A stretch of DNA of 54,795 bases. It comes from an uncultured Muribaculaceae bacterium. Its GTDB lineage: Bacteria > Bacteroidota > Bacteroidia > Bacteroidales > Muribaculaceae. The notes under the pieces are model-generated. The model searched no databases. It was not told the DNA's origin and saw only the letters and a program-made list of their open reading frames with translations. A program made the translations under genes and the position numbers. Of this stretch, positions 9,126 through 18,979 are shown piece after piece. The stretch covers positions 1 through 54,795 of the forward strand of contig CAJTJV010000018.1 of the NCBI GenBank assembly GCA_910576775.1, written 5' to 3'. Every line of letters begins with the position of its first letter. Position 1 is the first letter of the stretch.

Positions 9126-9184
9126 AAGATATCATCTTTGCAGCCCTATATATGCGTTAAAATTTCTGAATATGATATTTCGGA

Positions 9185-12100
9185 TTATTTTTTGCGCATA
9201 TTCCTGGCAATCCATTTGCGCGCATTTATAAATGCATCGAGCCATATTGTACACTGATCTTCAGGATTTCCGGGATAATATCCCCACTGCCAAGGGAAGA
9301 TGGCGCGTTCGAGATGCGGCATAATAGCAAGGTGGCGACCATCGGCTGATGCAAGAGCTGCAACCGCTCCTTCCGATCCATTGGGATTAGCCGGATATTC
9401 ATCATACGCGTATCTTCCCACTACTTTCAAACCGGTTTCGGCAACCGGGCGATTGAAATGGAAACGGCCTTCACCGTGTGCGACCCAAATACCTCCCCGT
9501 AGATGCGAGAGAGATCCGAACATTACGCTCTTGTTCGAAGGAACATCCATCCCGACAAACTCGCTTTCAAATTTACCAGATACATTATGTCGCATTTCTA
9601 CAGCAGGCGTACCGTCTGTACACGGTTTGGCACCAAGCAGATTAAGCTCAATCATTAGCTGACAGCCGTTACATACACCGAGACTAAGAGTATCGGGACG
9701 CGCATAGAACCGCTGCAATGACTCGGATGCTGTCTCATTCCAGCGAAATCCACTCGCCCAACCTTTGGCGGAACCGAGAACGTCGCTGTTTGAGAAACCT
9801 CCGCAAAATACTATCATCTGAATATCATCCAAAGTCTCGCGGCCACTCATCAAATCCGTCATGTGTACATCGCGCACATCAAATCCGGCCAAATGAAGCG
9901 AGAAAGCCATTTCACGTTCGCCATTAATACCTTTCTCACGTATAATGGCCGCCTTTATGCCACTCTTTGTACGACGCAGAAGAGATATGCCTCGAGAGCG
10001 GAACGAAGCGTCGAAATTAGGACGGAAACGGTATGACAGGGGAAGCAGACCGAGATTATCACGACGAGCAAGAGCACATTCCGGATTTGCCTGAAGACGA
10101 TCAAGCATATACGACGGCTCAAACCATACATTACGCATCGTATCAACGTTAATAAGATGCGTGCTGTTCTGGTGGCTTACGGTAATCACGTTCTGACGGA
10201 CCGGTGATGCAATCGGGAAATAACGTACGCCAGCTTTGTCAAGTATCTTCTCAGCTTTGTTCTTGTCGGCATCGAGCACCTGAATTACAACAGCCGGATT
10301 CTCTGCAAACATAATCTTTACCAAATCAGTCTCTCCAATCATCTTGAAACCCTCTGTATAGAAATTCAAGCCACATTTTGTGTTAGAGAAACACATTTCA
10401 AGAAGAGCTGTAACAAGACCACCGGCACTTACGTCATGTATTGCAGACAAATATCCTTCATGAACAAGTTTCTGCACTACAGCAAAAGCCTTGGCGAAAT
10501 ACGATGCCCCGGAAATATCAGGAGTGCGCATGCCCAAATAGCCAAGAGTCTGCGCGAGAGCCGAACCTCCGAGTTCAAGATTGCAATTACTGAAATCGAT
10601 ATAATAAATTGTAGAGTGAGTTGTTGGCACAATAACCGGTGACACAGTAGCACGAATATTGTCAACCTCTCCTGCCGCTGAAATAATTACCGTACCGGGA
10701 GCCTTTACACTCGTTCCGTCACTGTATTTCTGAGTCATGGAGAGACTATCCTTACCTGTCGGAATATTGATTCCAAGTTTGCAGGCAAAATCGCTACAAG
10801 CCTCTACGGCAGAGTAGAGCGCGGCATCCTCTCCAGAATTTTTACATGGCCACATCCAGTTTGCACTTAGAGATATGGCAGACAATCCGTGGTCAAGTGA
10901 TGCACCGACAATATTAGTAAGCGCTTCAGCAATGGCAAGACGGGAAGCGGCACGCGGATCGATTACGGCAACCGAAGGAGCATGTCCGATAGATGTCGCA
11001 ATACCATGTCGTCCATGAAAATCAAGAGAAACGACACCACAATCACTAAGCGGCAACTGAAGCGGACCCACACACTGTTGTCGTGCGACTTTGCCGGTTA
11101 CACTGCGGTCGACTTTATTGGTCAGCCAATCCTTACAAGCCACCGCCTCAAGCGACAGAACGTTCGTAAGATATTCTTCGAGTTTAGAAGCGTCATACCG
11201 AACCTCTTCAAATGAATTGCTGACAACAGAATCTCGCATTACCGTCTTAGGCGGATTGCCGAGCATATCATCAACTGCAAGATCGATAGCATTCTCACTT
11301 TCTTTTCGTCCGAATTTCAAGCGTTTACTACCATCGGTTTCTCCTACTATATAAAGCGGCGCACGTTCGCGCTGAGCAATACGCTCCACAAGAGAAACAT
11401 CCTCGGGTTTTATAAGGAAACCCATGCGTTCCTGACTCTCGTTGCCTATGATTTCACGATCGGAAAGGGTAGGGTCGCCTACGGGGAGGCTGGAAATATC
11501 AATAAAGCCTCCAGTGCTTTCTATAAGTTCGCTAAGAGCATTGAGGTGGCCACCGGCGCCATGGTCATGAATTGATACAATCGGGTTGAATGCGCTTTCC
11601 GCAAGCGCTCTGACAAGGTTTGCCACACGCTTCTGCATCTCCGGATTGGCTCGCTGGACTGCATTGAGCTCGATAGCCCCTGCATATCTTCCGGTATCGA
11701 CCGACGACACAGCGCCTCCGCCCATACCGATTCTATAATTGTCACCACCACTTAAAGCGACCTTCATTCCAGGTTCTGGCTCAGCCTTAAGTGCATGGCC
11801 GGCATTTGCATAACCTACACCTCCTGCAAGCATAATAACCTTGTCATAGCCCCATAGCTTGGTATTCTCGGCATGTTCGAATGTAAGGACAGAACCGCAG
11901 ATTAATGGCTGTCCAAATTTATTGCCAAAATCAGATGCGCCATTCGATGCTTTAATAAGAATGTCGGCCGGTTTATGATAAAGCCATTTGCGTTCTTCAA
12001 TAAGATTCTCCCACGGTTTTCCTGCAAGTCTTGGATAAGACGTCATATATACAGCAGTACCGGCAAGAGGCAGACTCGCACGACCACCGCCGAGACGATC

Positions 12101-12907
12101 ACGAATTTCACCACCACTACCGGTTGCAGCACCGTTAAAAGGCTCAACCGTTGTCGGGAAATTATGAGTCTCCGCTTTCAACGACAGAACAGAGTCTATC
12201 TGTTTTTCTTCGAAAATAGATGGAGTATCAGCGCGTTCGGGTGAAAACTGCCAGATTTTCGGACCTTTAAAAAAAGCCACATTATCCTTATACGCCGATA
12301 CGAGACGGCCGGGATGTTCCTGACTGGTTTTCTTTATAAGTTTAAACAGACTCAACGGCATTGTCTCGCCGTCAATTACAAATGTTCCATTGAAAATTTT
12401 ATGTCTGCAATGCTCTGAATTTACCTGAGAAAAACCAAATACCTCACTATCGGTAAGAGGACGTCCAAGTTTTTTTGAAAGTTTATCAAGATATTCCTCT
12501 TCACTATCGCTCAGAGCGAGACCTTCTTCTGCATTATACTCTGAGATATTGGAAATTTTAACGGCTGCCGCCGGCGCTGCCGAATTAACAAAAATGGCTT
12601 CACCCGGATTATCGTACATTCTCTGAAGCATCGGGTCGCAAGAATCGCTGTCCACTGGATGAAGCTCCTCAATGCGCGAAATGCCGTCGAGACCCATGTT
12701 TTGAGTGATTTCAACGGCATTTGTACTCCAAGGCGTAATCATTTCAGCCCGGGGGCCAATGTACTTTCCATTTAAACAGCTACCTTTAGGCAAAGGCGTT
12801 GCGCCATCCAAAAGCCATGTAAGACGTTCTATCTCCGAGGCTTCCAACGAGTGGTCGGTGTCTACGGCGTACGCAATGCCGTCACCTTTTACAAAAAATA
12901 TGACCAT
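9185..12907 (-). CDS. purL: Phosphoribosylformylglycinamidine synthase
   Basis: Large-type FGAM synthase of de novo purine synthesis: FGAR + ATP + glutamine gives FGAM. At 1240 residues it is the single-chain proteobacterial-type form. An N-terminal PurS-like region precedes a linker and first AIRS-like half (KAETHNFPTTVEPFNGAATGSGGEIRD region around residues 240-270), then a second half (SLDHGLSAISLSANWMW; GKDSLSMTQ). A C-terminal class-I glutaminase domain carries FCGGFSNSDVLGSAKGWA and the catalytic cysteine in LGVCNGCQLM near residue 1090, with HGEGRFHF near 1150 and the catalytic-triad NPNGSEGA near 1185. Monocistronic, with its own promoter and divergent from dnaN. Confidence 0.97.
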   Translation of the reverse strand: MVIFFVKGDGIAYAVDTDHSLEASEIERLTWLLDGATPLPKGSCLNGKYIGPRAEMITPWSTNAVEITQNMGLDGISRIEELHPVDSDSCDPMLQRMYDNPGEAIFVNSAAPAAAVKISNISEYNAEEGLALSDSEEEYLDKLSKKLGRPLTDSEVFGFSQVNSEHCRHKIFNGTFVIDGETMPLSLFKLIKKTSQEHPGRLVSAYKDNVAFFKGPKIWQFSPERADTPSIFEEKQIDSVLSLKAETHNFPTTVEPFNGAATGSGGEIRDRLGGGRASLPLAGTAVYMTSYPRLAGKPWENLIEERKWLYHKPADILIKASNGASDFGNKFGQPLICGSVLTFEHAENTKLWGYDKVIMLAGGVGYANAGHALKAEPEPGMKVALSGGDNYRIGMGGGAVSSVDTGRYAGAIELNAVQRANPEMQKRVANLVRALAESAFNPIVSIHDHGAGGHLNALSELIESTGGFIDISSLPVGDPTLSDREIIGNESQERMGFLIKPEDVSLVERIAQRERAPLYIVGETDGSKRLKFGRKESENAIDLAVDDMLGNPPKTVMRDSVVSNSFEEVRYDASKLEEYLTNVLSLEAVACKDWLTNKVDRSVTGKVARQQCVGPLQLPLSDCGVVSLDFHGRHGIATSIGHAPSVAVIDPRAASRLAIAEALTNIVGASLDHGLSAISLSANWMWPCKNSGEDAALYSAVEACSDFACKLGINIPTGKDSLSMTQKYSDGTSVKAPGTVIISAAGEVDNIRATVSPVIVPTTHSTIYYIDFSNCNLELGGSALAQTLGYLGMRTPDISGASYFAKAFAVVQKLVHEGYLSAIHDVSAGGLVTALLEMCFSNTKCGLNFYTEGFKMIGETDLVKIMFAENPAVVIQVLDADKNKAEKILDKAGVRYFPIASPVRQNVITVSHQNSTHLINVDTMRNVWFEPSYMLDRLQANPECALARRDNLGLLPLSYRFRPNFDASFRSRGISLLRRTKSGIKAAIIREKGINGEREMAFSLHLAGFDVRDVHMTDLMSGRETLDDIQMIVFCGGFSNSDVLGSAKGWASGFRWNETASESLQRFYARPDTLSLGVCNGCQLMIELNLLGAKPCTDGTPAVEMRHNVSGKFESEFVGMDVPSNKSVMFGSLSHLRGGIWVAHGEGRFHFNRPVAETGLKVVGRYAYDEYPANPNGSEGAVAALASADGRHLAIMPHLERAIFPWQWGYYPGNPEDQCTIWLDAFINARKWIARNMRKK

Positions 12908-12932
12908 TATTCTGTCTGGTTGAAATTTGATG

Positions 12933-12964
12933 CAAAATTAGTATTTTTTCCTATTTCTACAAAA
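12933..12964 (-). promoter_or_regulatory. Promoter of purL
   Basis: Minus-strand TAATTTTG -7 box (plus-strand CAAAATTA 12933-12940) with a TTTTG element 19 bases upstream (CAAAA 12960-12964). The implied leader is only about 20 bases, and no purine riboswitch-like structure is visible in it. Confidence 0.65.
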
Positions 12965-13123
12965 CATATGTTACAAATATTGCATTTATCTATGATTTAC
13001 ATTTGACAATCAAAATGTTACAAAATTTTACCACCGGTTATTCTCACGCATATCCCATTTCAACTCGTTGAGACACCGATGCTGTTAAATAATTATAATC
13101 AGACACGCCTTACGAAAGCTCAT

Positions 13124-13154
13124 TTGTGCGTGCGATATAATATGTGTAACTTTG
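13124..13154 (+). promoter_or_regulatory. Promoter of dnaN
   Basis: TAACTTTG -7 box at 13147-13154 with TTG at 13124-13126, 20 bases apart, about 50 bases before the dnaN start. A good match to the Bacteroidetes primary promoter. It probably drives dnaN and the following exonuclease gene. Confidence 0.75.
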
Positions 13155-13205
13155 CAGTTGGAACTTTTCTAAACAAAAGAATTTATAGAATATAAAACAA
13201 TAGAT

Positions 13206-14339
13206 ATGAAATTCAACATTTCGTCGAAAGCGTTCTACTCAGCGGCTGCAGCTGTCAGCAAAGTGATAAGCAGCAAGAACGCACTCGCTATCCTCGACAA
13301 TTTTCATCTCTCTGTCAATGCCGAGAACAACATTCTCACAATTACCGGCTCCGATCAGGAGAATGCATTGTCGGCTCGCGTAGACATCGAAGAAGTCAAT
13401 GGGACAGGCAACGTATGCGTGGAAGCACGCCGTCTCGTAGAATTGCTCAAAGAGCTGCCGGAACAAGGCATAGAGGTAAGCGTAAACGACGACACTCTCG
13501 AGATGCAAATCAGCTACCACGCCGGACGCTTCTCTTTTGTATGCCTACCAGGCGAACAATATCCTGAATTCACACCCGACATCAGTGAACAAGCCGTAAG
13601 TTTTACGATTGCCACCGAACAGATGATTACCGGCCTTGACAATGCCATGTTCGCCGCTGCCACCGAAGAATACCGACAGGCAATGATGGGTGTACGCTTC
13701 GACGTAACTCCAGAAAAGCTGATTTTTGCAGCCACCGATACACGCAAGCTCGTACGCTATACCGACAGCCGCACAGCTCCGGGCGTATCTGCATCCGGCA
13801 CCCTTCCGACCAAAGCCGCCAGCATAATCAAGAATGTCCTTGGCAGAGACGAATCACTCACCGTCACCATGTATGCCCGTAGCGCGCGTTTGGAAAGCGA
13901 GCATATCACATTCCAGCTCACATTCCTTAACGGCAGCTATCCGGATTATAACCGCGTAATCCCGCGCAACAACCCCAACATCCTAACAATCGACCGCACG
14001 GCACTTCTGAACGCCGTTCGCCGCGTTGGTATATTCGTCGAGGTTGACGGAGGCCTCGAAAAATTCCGTTTTGCCTCCGATTCTGTCCTTATCAAGAGTA
14101 ATGACCCGAGCCTTTGCACAAGCGCTCGCGAGCAGGTTCCATGCAACTATTGCGGCAACGACCTTACAATGGGATTCAACGCTTCATATCTTATTGAGAT
14201 TCTAAATACTCTCCGCACATCAGAAATAGCAATCGAACTCGGCGACGCCACACGTCCGGGAGTATTCAAACCGATGGAAGAAGCTGAGAATACCGAGCTT
14301 GTGATGCTTCTGATGCCTATGACTGTCAGCGATTTCTAA
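13206..14339 (+). CDS. dnaN: DNA polymerase III beta sliding clamp
   Basis: Ring-forming processivity clamp of the replicative polymerase. The 377 residues correspond to three clamp repeats: about 1-125 (MKFNISSKAFYSAAAAVSKV), 126-245 (FTIATEQMITGLDNAMFAAA) and 246-377 (LTIDRTALLNAVRRVGIF). The C-terminus ends LVMLLMPMTVSDF; families usually end in a PMR(L/M) sequence, here the Bacteroidetes-like variant PMTV. Two bases separate it from the DEDDh exonuclease gene, a sensible pairing for replication proofreading. No dnaA or oriC-like DnaA-box cluster is seen nearby. Confidence 0.97.
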   Translation: MKFNISSKAFYSAAAAVSKVISSKNALAILDNFHLSVNAENNILTITGSDQENALSARVDIEEVNGTGNVCVEARRLVELLKELPEQGIEVSVNDDTLEMQISYHAGRFSFVCLPGEQYPEFTPDISEQAVSFTIATEQMITGLDNAMFAAATEEYRQAMMGVRFDVTPEKLIFAATDTRKLVRYTDSRTAPGVSASGTLPTKAASIIKNVLGRDESLTVTMYARSARLESEHITFQLTFLNGSYPDYNRVIPRNNPNILTIDRTALLNAVRRVGIFVEVDGGLEKFRFASDSVLIKSNDPSLCTSAREQVPCNYCGNDLTMGFNASYLIEILNTLRTSEIAIELGDATRPGVFKPMEEAENTELVMLLMPMTVSDF

Positions 14340-14341
14340 TT

Positions 14342-15112
14342 ATGAAATTAAAACTGTCTCGTCCACTGGTATTTTTCGACCTCGAAACAACAGGCACAAA
14401 TATCACTACGGACCGTATCGTCGAAATATCTCTTATCAAACTGATGCCCGACGGCACCATACACGAAAAGACAAGACGTCTCAACCCAGAAATGCACATT
14501 CCGGAGACAGCTACAGAAATACACGGTATCACCGACGAGGATGTAGCCGACAAACCTACATTCCGTCAGGTTGCCAACTCTCTTGCTCAACTTCTCACCG
14601 GATGTGATATCGCCGGTTACAACAGCAACCGTTTCGATATTCCTCTTCTCGACCAGGAATTTGAGAGAGCACGTATTGATTTCGACCTTTCCAAAGCAAG
14701 GATGATTGACGTCCAGACAATCTATCATAAAAAAGAACCCCGCACTCTTGTTGCAGCCTATCGATACTATTGTGACAAGGAATTGGAAGGCGCACACGGC
14801 GCGCTTGCCGATACTCGTGCGACAATGGAGGTTCTGTTGGCGCAACTTGAAAAATACGATGATGTACCTTGCGATGTCGGCGCCCTTGCCGAATATGCGT
14901 CTCCAAACAGAAACGTAGATATCATGGGACGTCTTATTTTCGATGAGAAAGGGCGGGAAATTATCAATTTCGGCAAACACAAGGGACAAGTTGCCGAAGA
15001 AATTCTCGCCAAAGAGCCAGGCTATTATAGCTGGATAATGCAGGGGGATTTTCCTCGAAATACAAAAAATGCGTTCACCCGCATAATGCTGCGGATGAAG
15101 AATAAAAAATGA
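14342..15112 (+). CDS. DEDDh 3'-5' exonuclease, DnaQ/ExoX-like
   Basis: A 256-residue exonuclease of the DNA polymerase III epsilon type. Exo I FFDLETTGTN (residues 11-20) supplies the first D and E, Exo II GYNSNRFDIPLLDQEF near residue 92 supplies the next aspartate, and Exo III HGALADTRATMEVL near residue 148 supplies the histidine and last aspartate. A C-terminal FGKHKG segment (about 205-250, with GYYSWIMQGDFP) matches the ExoX-like C-terminal module found on Bacteroidetes exonucleases, so the protein may act as proofreader or as a stand-alone repair nuclease. Lies two bases after dnaN. Confidence 0.9.
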   Translation: MKLKLSRPLVFFDLETTGTNITTDRIVEISLIKLMPDGTIHEKTRRLNPEMHIPETATEIHGITDEDVADKPTFRQVANSLAQLLTGCDIAGYNSNRFDIPLLDQEFERARIDFDLSKARMIDVQTIYHKKEPRTLVAAYRYYCDKELEGAHGALADTRATMEVLLAQLEKYDDVPCDVGALAEYASPNRNVDIMGRLIFDEKGREIINFGKHKGQVAEEILAKEPGYYSWIMQGDFPRNTKNAFTRIMLRMKNKK

Positions 15113-15119
15113 ATCAAAA

Positions 15120-15145
15120 CGGCACATGCGATTATGCATGTGCCG
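15120..15145 (+). terminator. Hairpin between exonuclease gene and coaBC
   Basis: Perfect 10-base arms CGGCACATGC (15120-15129) and GCATGTGCCG (15136-15145) with a 6-base loop, preceded by A's and followed by ACTTT. It begins 8 bases after the exonuclease stop. The T tract is weak, so termination may be partial. Confidence 0.55.
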
Positions 15146-15173
15146 ACTTTACCATCTCCGGGAAATAGATATT

Positions 15174-16382
15174 ATGACAGGAAAACATATTATCCTTGGC
15201 ATAACAGGCGGTATAGCCGCCTATAAAAGTGTAGTATTACTACGTCTGCTTATAAAAGCGGGAGCAGAAGTACAGGTTGTTATTACTCCTAACGGCAAAG
15301 AATTCATAACACCCGTCACTCTGTCGGCATTATCGGGAAAGCCGGTAATCAGTGATTTTTTTACCGCCAACTCCGGAGAGTGGCACTCTCATGTAGACTT
15401 GGGATTATGGGCAGATGCAATGATTGTTGCCCCTGCGACAGCCTCTACAATTGCCAAAATGGCTAATGGTGTTGCTGATAACATGCTTGTCACAACCTAT
15501 CTTTCTGCTAAATGCCCTGTATTCATCGCTCCCGCAATGGACCTCGACATGATGGCGCACCCATCCACCAAACGCAATCTTCTTACCTTACAAAGCGACG
15601 GCGTAAAAATCATAGAACCAGCATCAGGAGAACTCGCAAGCCATCTTGTAGGCAAGGGCCGGATGGAAGAACCTGAACGTATAGCAGACTGCCTGAAAAC
15701 ATTTTTCGAAAACAATAAAAAGAAAAGTCTTGCGGGCAAACACATAATGATTACAGCCGGGCCAACTGTCGAACGTATCGACCCGGTGCGTTTTATCAGT
15801 AATTTCTCAAGTGGTAAAATGGGGTTTGAACTTGCAAACGAAGCCGCTCGGCGCGGAGCCGCCGTAACCCTCATTTGCGGACCGGTTGACAAGAATCTTA
15901 TACTTGCACCGGAGATAATCCGTGTGAATGTAGAAAGTGCCCGCGAGATGCTTGCAGCAGCCCAACAATCATTCAACAAATCCGACATTGCCATAATGGC
16001 GGCCGCTGTCGCCGATTATGCGCCAGAAGAGATTCGCGACACAAAAATCAAACGAGAACACGAAGAACTGGATTGCATCCGTCTGGTGAAAAACCCTGAC
16101 ATCGCGAAAACACTCGGAAAGAACAAATCAAACTCTCAAATACTTGTCGGTTTCGCTCTTGAAACAAACAATGGAGAAACAAACGCGCTTGAAAAATTAA
16201 AAAGAAAGAATCTCGACATGATTGTACTGAACTCCCTGAGCGATTCTGGCGCCGGATTCGGTACCGATACAAACAAAATCACAATCTACACCTCAAAAGA
16301 AGATTCGAGACCGATTAGTTTTGAACTGAAAAGCAAGGCAGAAGTCGCCTCCGATATCTTCGACTGTATTGAGAATCTATGA
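15174..16382 (+). CDS. coaBC: Bifunctional CoaBC, coenzyme A synthesis
   Basis: Bifunctional phosphopantothenate-cysteine ligase/4'-phosphopantothenoylcysteine decarboxylase, 402 residues. The N-terminal flavoprotein CoaC half begins GKHIILGITGGIAAYKS; it carries the active-site histidine in WHSHVDLGLWAD, APATASTIAKMANG for FMN contact, and APAMDLDM where most enzymes have PAMN. The CoaB half, from about residue 190, has ITAGPTVERIDPVRFISN and the FSSGKMG motif, MAAAVADYAPE and the K-x-K-R segment before LVKNPDI. The start at 15174 removes 16 unrelated residues that would be translated through the hairpin. Its end overlaps the DUF4835 start by four bases. Confidence 0.95.
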   Translation: MTGKHIILGITGGIAAYKSVVLLRLLIKAGAEVQVVITPNGKEFITPVTLSALSGKPVISDFFTANSGEWHSHVDLGLWADAMIVAPATASTIAKMANGVADNMLVTTYLSAKCPVFIAPAMDLDMMAHPSTKRNLLTLQSDGVKIIEPASGELASHLVGKGRMEEPERIADCLKTFFENNKKKSLAGKHIMITAGPTVERIDPVRFISNFSSGKMGFELANEAARRGAAVTLICGPVDKNLILAPEIIRVNVESAREMLAAAQQSFNKSDIAIMAAAVADYAPEEIRDTKIKREHEELDCIRLVKNPDIAKTLGKNKSNSQILVGFALETNNGETNALEKLKRKNLDMIVLNSLSDSGAGFGTDTNKITIYTSKEDSRPISFELKSKAEVASDIFDCIENL

Positions 16383-17290
16383 AGCATACACATTTTACAT
16401 TAGTACTATTAATAATTATATTGATGCCTTTCATTACAAAGGCACAGGAACTCAATTGTCAGGTTACTGTCAACGCAGATCAGATATCAGGCAGCAAACA
16501 GGTTTATGAAACATTGCAACAGGCAATCACCGAATATATGAACACTACTGTATTCACAAATGCTCAGTTTGCAGCCAATGAAAAAATTGAATGCAGAATT
16601 TTTATTACAGTAAAAGAGAACAACGACGATGTTCTGTCGGGGGATATACAGGTTCAGTCACTCCGTCCGGTATATAATAGTTCATATACAACCACCCTTA
16701 TCAATTTCAAAGATACAAAAGTTGAATTCTCCTATCGTGAAAATGAGCCTCTCGTTTTTTCAATAAACAACATGGAGAGCCAACTGACAGCTATTCTCAA
16801 TTTCTACGCATATCTTATACTCGCTGTCGATTTCGATTCTTTTTCTCCCAATGGAGGCGACCCGTATTTTGAGCGCCTTGCAATGATTGTACAGATGGCA
16901 CAGTCAAGCGGGGAAAGCGGATGGAAAGCTTTTGAAGACAAGAAAAACCGCAGCGCAGTCCTGGCATCATATACCGATGCCTCTACATCCGGAATACGCG
17001 AGCTCAACTATCAGTATCATCGACTCGGACTCGACCAGATGTCGGTTTCTGTAGACAAGGGCAGAGCAATAATAACTGAAAATCTCGAAAGAATCAAGAA
17101 TATCTATGATGTCGCGCCAATGTCAGTTGCCCTCTCGATGTTCAAGGATGCGAAACTCGACGAACTCGTAAACATTTATTCCAAAGCCCCGGCCGACGAA
17201 CGTGAAAAAGTGGCTAAAATGCTTGAACCAATCTATCCGACAGACAATGAACGGCTGGAACAATTGAGGAAAGGAGCCGAGAACCAATGA
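16379..17290 (+). CDS. DUF4835 exported protein (PorD-like)
   Basis: A 303-residue protein with an N-terminal signal peptide (residues 1-20, cleaving after TKA) and a body of the DUF4835 type (ELNCQVTVNADQISGSKQVYETLQ at the mature N-terminus, IYPTDNERLEQL near the C-terminus). In Bacteroidetes this family sits between coaBC and recN, as here, and some annotations tie it to the type IX secretion accessory PorD; I cannot confirm that role. It overlaps coaBC by 4 bases and recN by 4 bases, so the three are very likely translationally coupled. Confidence 0.85.
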   Translation: MKHTHFTLVLLIIILMPFITKAQELNCQVTVNADQISGSKQVYETLQQAITEYMNTTVFTNAQFAANEKIECRIFITVKENNDDVLSGDIQVQSLRPVYNSSYTTTLINFKDTKVEFSYRENEPLVFSINNMESQLTAILNFYAYLILAVDFDSFSPNGGDPYFERLAMIVQMAQSSGESGWKAFEDKKNRSAVLASYTDASTSGIRELNYQYHRLGLDQMSVSVDKGRAIITENLERIKNIYDVAPMSVALSMFKDAKLDELVNIYSKAPADEREKVAKMLEPIYPTDNERLEQLRKGAENQ

Positions 17291-18978
17291 TAAAATCTTT
17301 GCATATCACTAATTATGCTCTTATTGATGATATTGAGATAGATTTTTCAGAAGGATTCAACATCATCACAGGCGAAACAGGAGCCGGAAAATCTATAATT
17401 CTTGGAGCACTTACTTTATTGCTTGGAGGTCGCGCGGATACAAAAGTAATCCGTTGCAGTGATCGAAAATCAGTCATCGAAGCAGTATTCTGCATACGCG
17501 ATACTACCGGCATCAAGGAACTGCTACTTGAAAATGATTTAGACTCACACAACGACGACGAACTCATTCTGCGGAGAGAACTTGCACCACAAGGTCGCAC
17601 GCGCGCGTTCATTAATGATACTCCGACAAAACTGCCTCTACTTCGCAGAGTAGCTGAGCGGCTTGTAGACATACACTCACAGCATGAAAACCAATTATTA
17701 ACACAAGCCGACTATCAGCTCGGAATTCTTGACAGTCTCGCTACCAACGACAAAATCATCATCGAATACCGTAAGGCGTATAACACATTCCGGAATGCAT
17801 TAAAAGATTTCACTGACACCCGCGACCTTATCCTCCGCAGCCGTGATGACGCCGACTTTGTTCAATTCCAATACGAACAGCTTTCAAAACTGTCTCTCGA
17901 GCCGGGAGAACAAATTTCACTTGAACAGGAACGTGAGATTCTTTCCAATGCCGATGAATTGAAAAATAGTCTTTCATTAGCGCTCGATCCACTTGTCAAT
18001 TTACAGGATAGCGCTGTGTCGCAACTTTCCGCTGCCATTGCAGCCGTTCGGGATCTTGCAGACTCACTCAATGACAATTCTCTTGATTTCAATTCGCTTG
18101 CCGACAGACTCGAAACTGCAAGAATCGATATAAGTGATGTTGCATATTCTTTATCACAAACCGATGCCTCAATCGCCGCCGACCCTGAAAGACTTGCAGA
18201 AGTGGAAGAACGCCTCGGTGCTCTGTATTCTCTTGAACTCAAGCATCATGTATCGGACGTTGACGCACTGATAGAACTACGTGACAATTTAGGCAAACAG
18301 CTCGAGGCTCTTGAAAATGCCGATATGATAATGGCAAAGCTCGAAACAGCGGCCAAACGTGCAAAAAAAGTAGCATGGAATCTGGCTGAGAAATTATCGG
18401 GAACAAGAATGAAAGCAGCTGCAGAGTTCTCCGAAAAACTACAGGAACGGGCAAAGCCACTTGGCATGCCGAATTTGCGCTTTGAAGTTTCATTAACAAG
18501 AGGAAAACTCGGGCCGGATGGATTCGACCAAATACAGTTCCTTTGTGCATTTAACAAAAATCAAGCACTAATGCCTGTTGGCGACACTGCGTCCGGGGGC
18601 GAAATTTCACGCCTCATGCTATCAATAAAGAGTATCGTCGCTGAAAAGATGCACCTCCCAGCCATAATATTCGACGAGGTAGATACTGGCGTTTCCGGAG
18701 ATATTGCCGTACGCATGGGTGCGCTTATGTCGGAAATAAGCAGATACCTTCAGGTTATTACTATAACACATCTTCCTGGTGTTGCCGCGCTTGGCGACTC
18801 ACATTATAAAGTATATAAGGAAGACGATGACACATATACCAACACACGAATCAAGACCCTCTCCATCGATGAGCGTGCAGACGAGATCGCTTTCATGATA
18901 AGCGGCTCCACAAGTGACGAAACAGCACTCGCCAATGCCCGAACACTACTTAGCAAAGGCTTAAAATACAATAACTGA
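17287..18978 (+). CDS. recN: DNA repair protein RecN
   Basis: SMC-like ATPase used in double-strand break repair, 563 residues. Walker A GETGAGKSIILGAL is at residues 29-42, then a long coiled-coil region (about 150-380, including LEPGEQISLEQEREIL and alanine/leucine-rich heptads) and the C-terminal ABC signature SGGEISRLMLSIKSI with Walker B AIIFDEVDTGVSG. The HLPGVAALGD segment is characteristic of RecN (VTHLPQVAA in other phyla). Overlaps DUF4835 by four bases and is followed after one base by rlmB. Confidence 0.97.
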   Translation: MIKSLHITNYALIDDIEIDFSEGFNIITGETGAGKSIILGALTLLLGGRADTKVIRCSDRKSVIEAVFCIRDTTGIKELLLENDLDSHNDDELILRRELAPQGRTRAFINDTPTKLPLLRRVAERLVDIHSQHENQLLTQADYQLGILDSLATNDKIIIEYRKAYNTFRNALKDFTDTRDLILRSRDDADFVQFQYEQLSKLSLEPGEQISLEQEREILSNADELKNSLSLALDPLVNLQDSAVSQLSAAIAAVRDLADSLNDNSLDFNSLADRLETARIDISDVAYSLSQTDASIAADPERLAEVEERLGALYSLELKHHVSDVDALIELRDNLGKQLEALENADMIMAKLETAAKRAKKVAWNLAEKLSGTRMKAAAEFSEKLQERAKPLGMPNLRFEVSLTRGKLGPDGFDQIQFLCAFNKNQALMPVGDTASGGEISRLMLSIKSIVAEKMHLPAIIFDEVDTGVSGDIAVRMGALMSEISRYLQVITITHLPGVAALGDSHYKVYKEDDDTYTNTRIKTLSIDERADEIAFMISGSTSDETALANARTLLSKGLKYNN

Positions 18979-18979
18979 C

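Noticed and set aside
12907..12964. Purine riboswitch upstream of purL
   Set aside because: The implied leader is only about 20 bases, too short for an aptamer.
12908..13205. Origin of replication beside dnaN
   Set aside because: No dnaA gene and no cluster of DnaA-box-like sequences was seen in the AT-rich spacer; dnaN is often away from oriC in Bacteroidetes.
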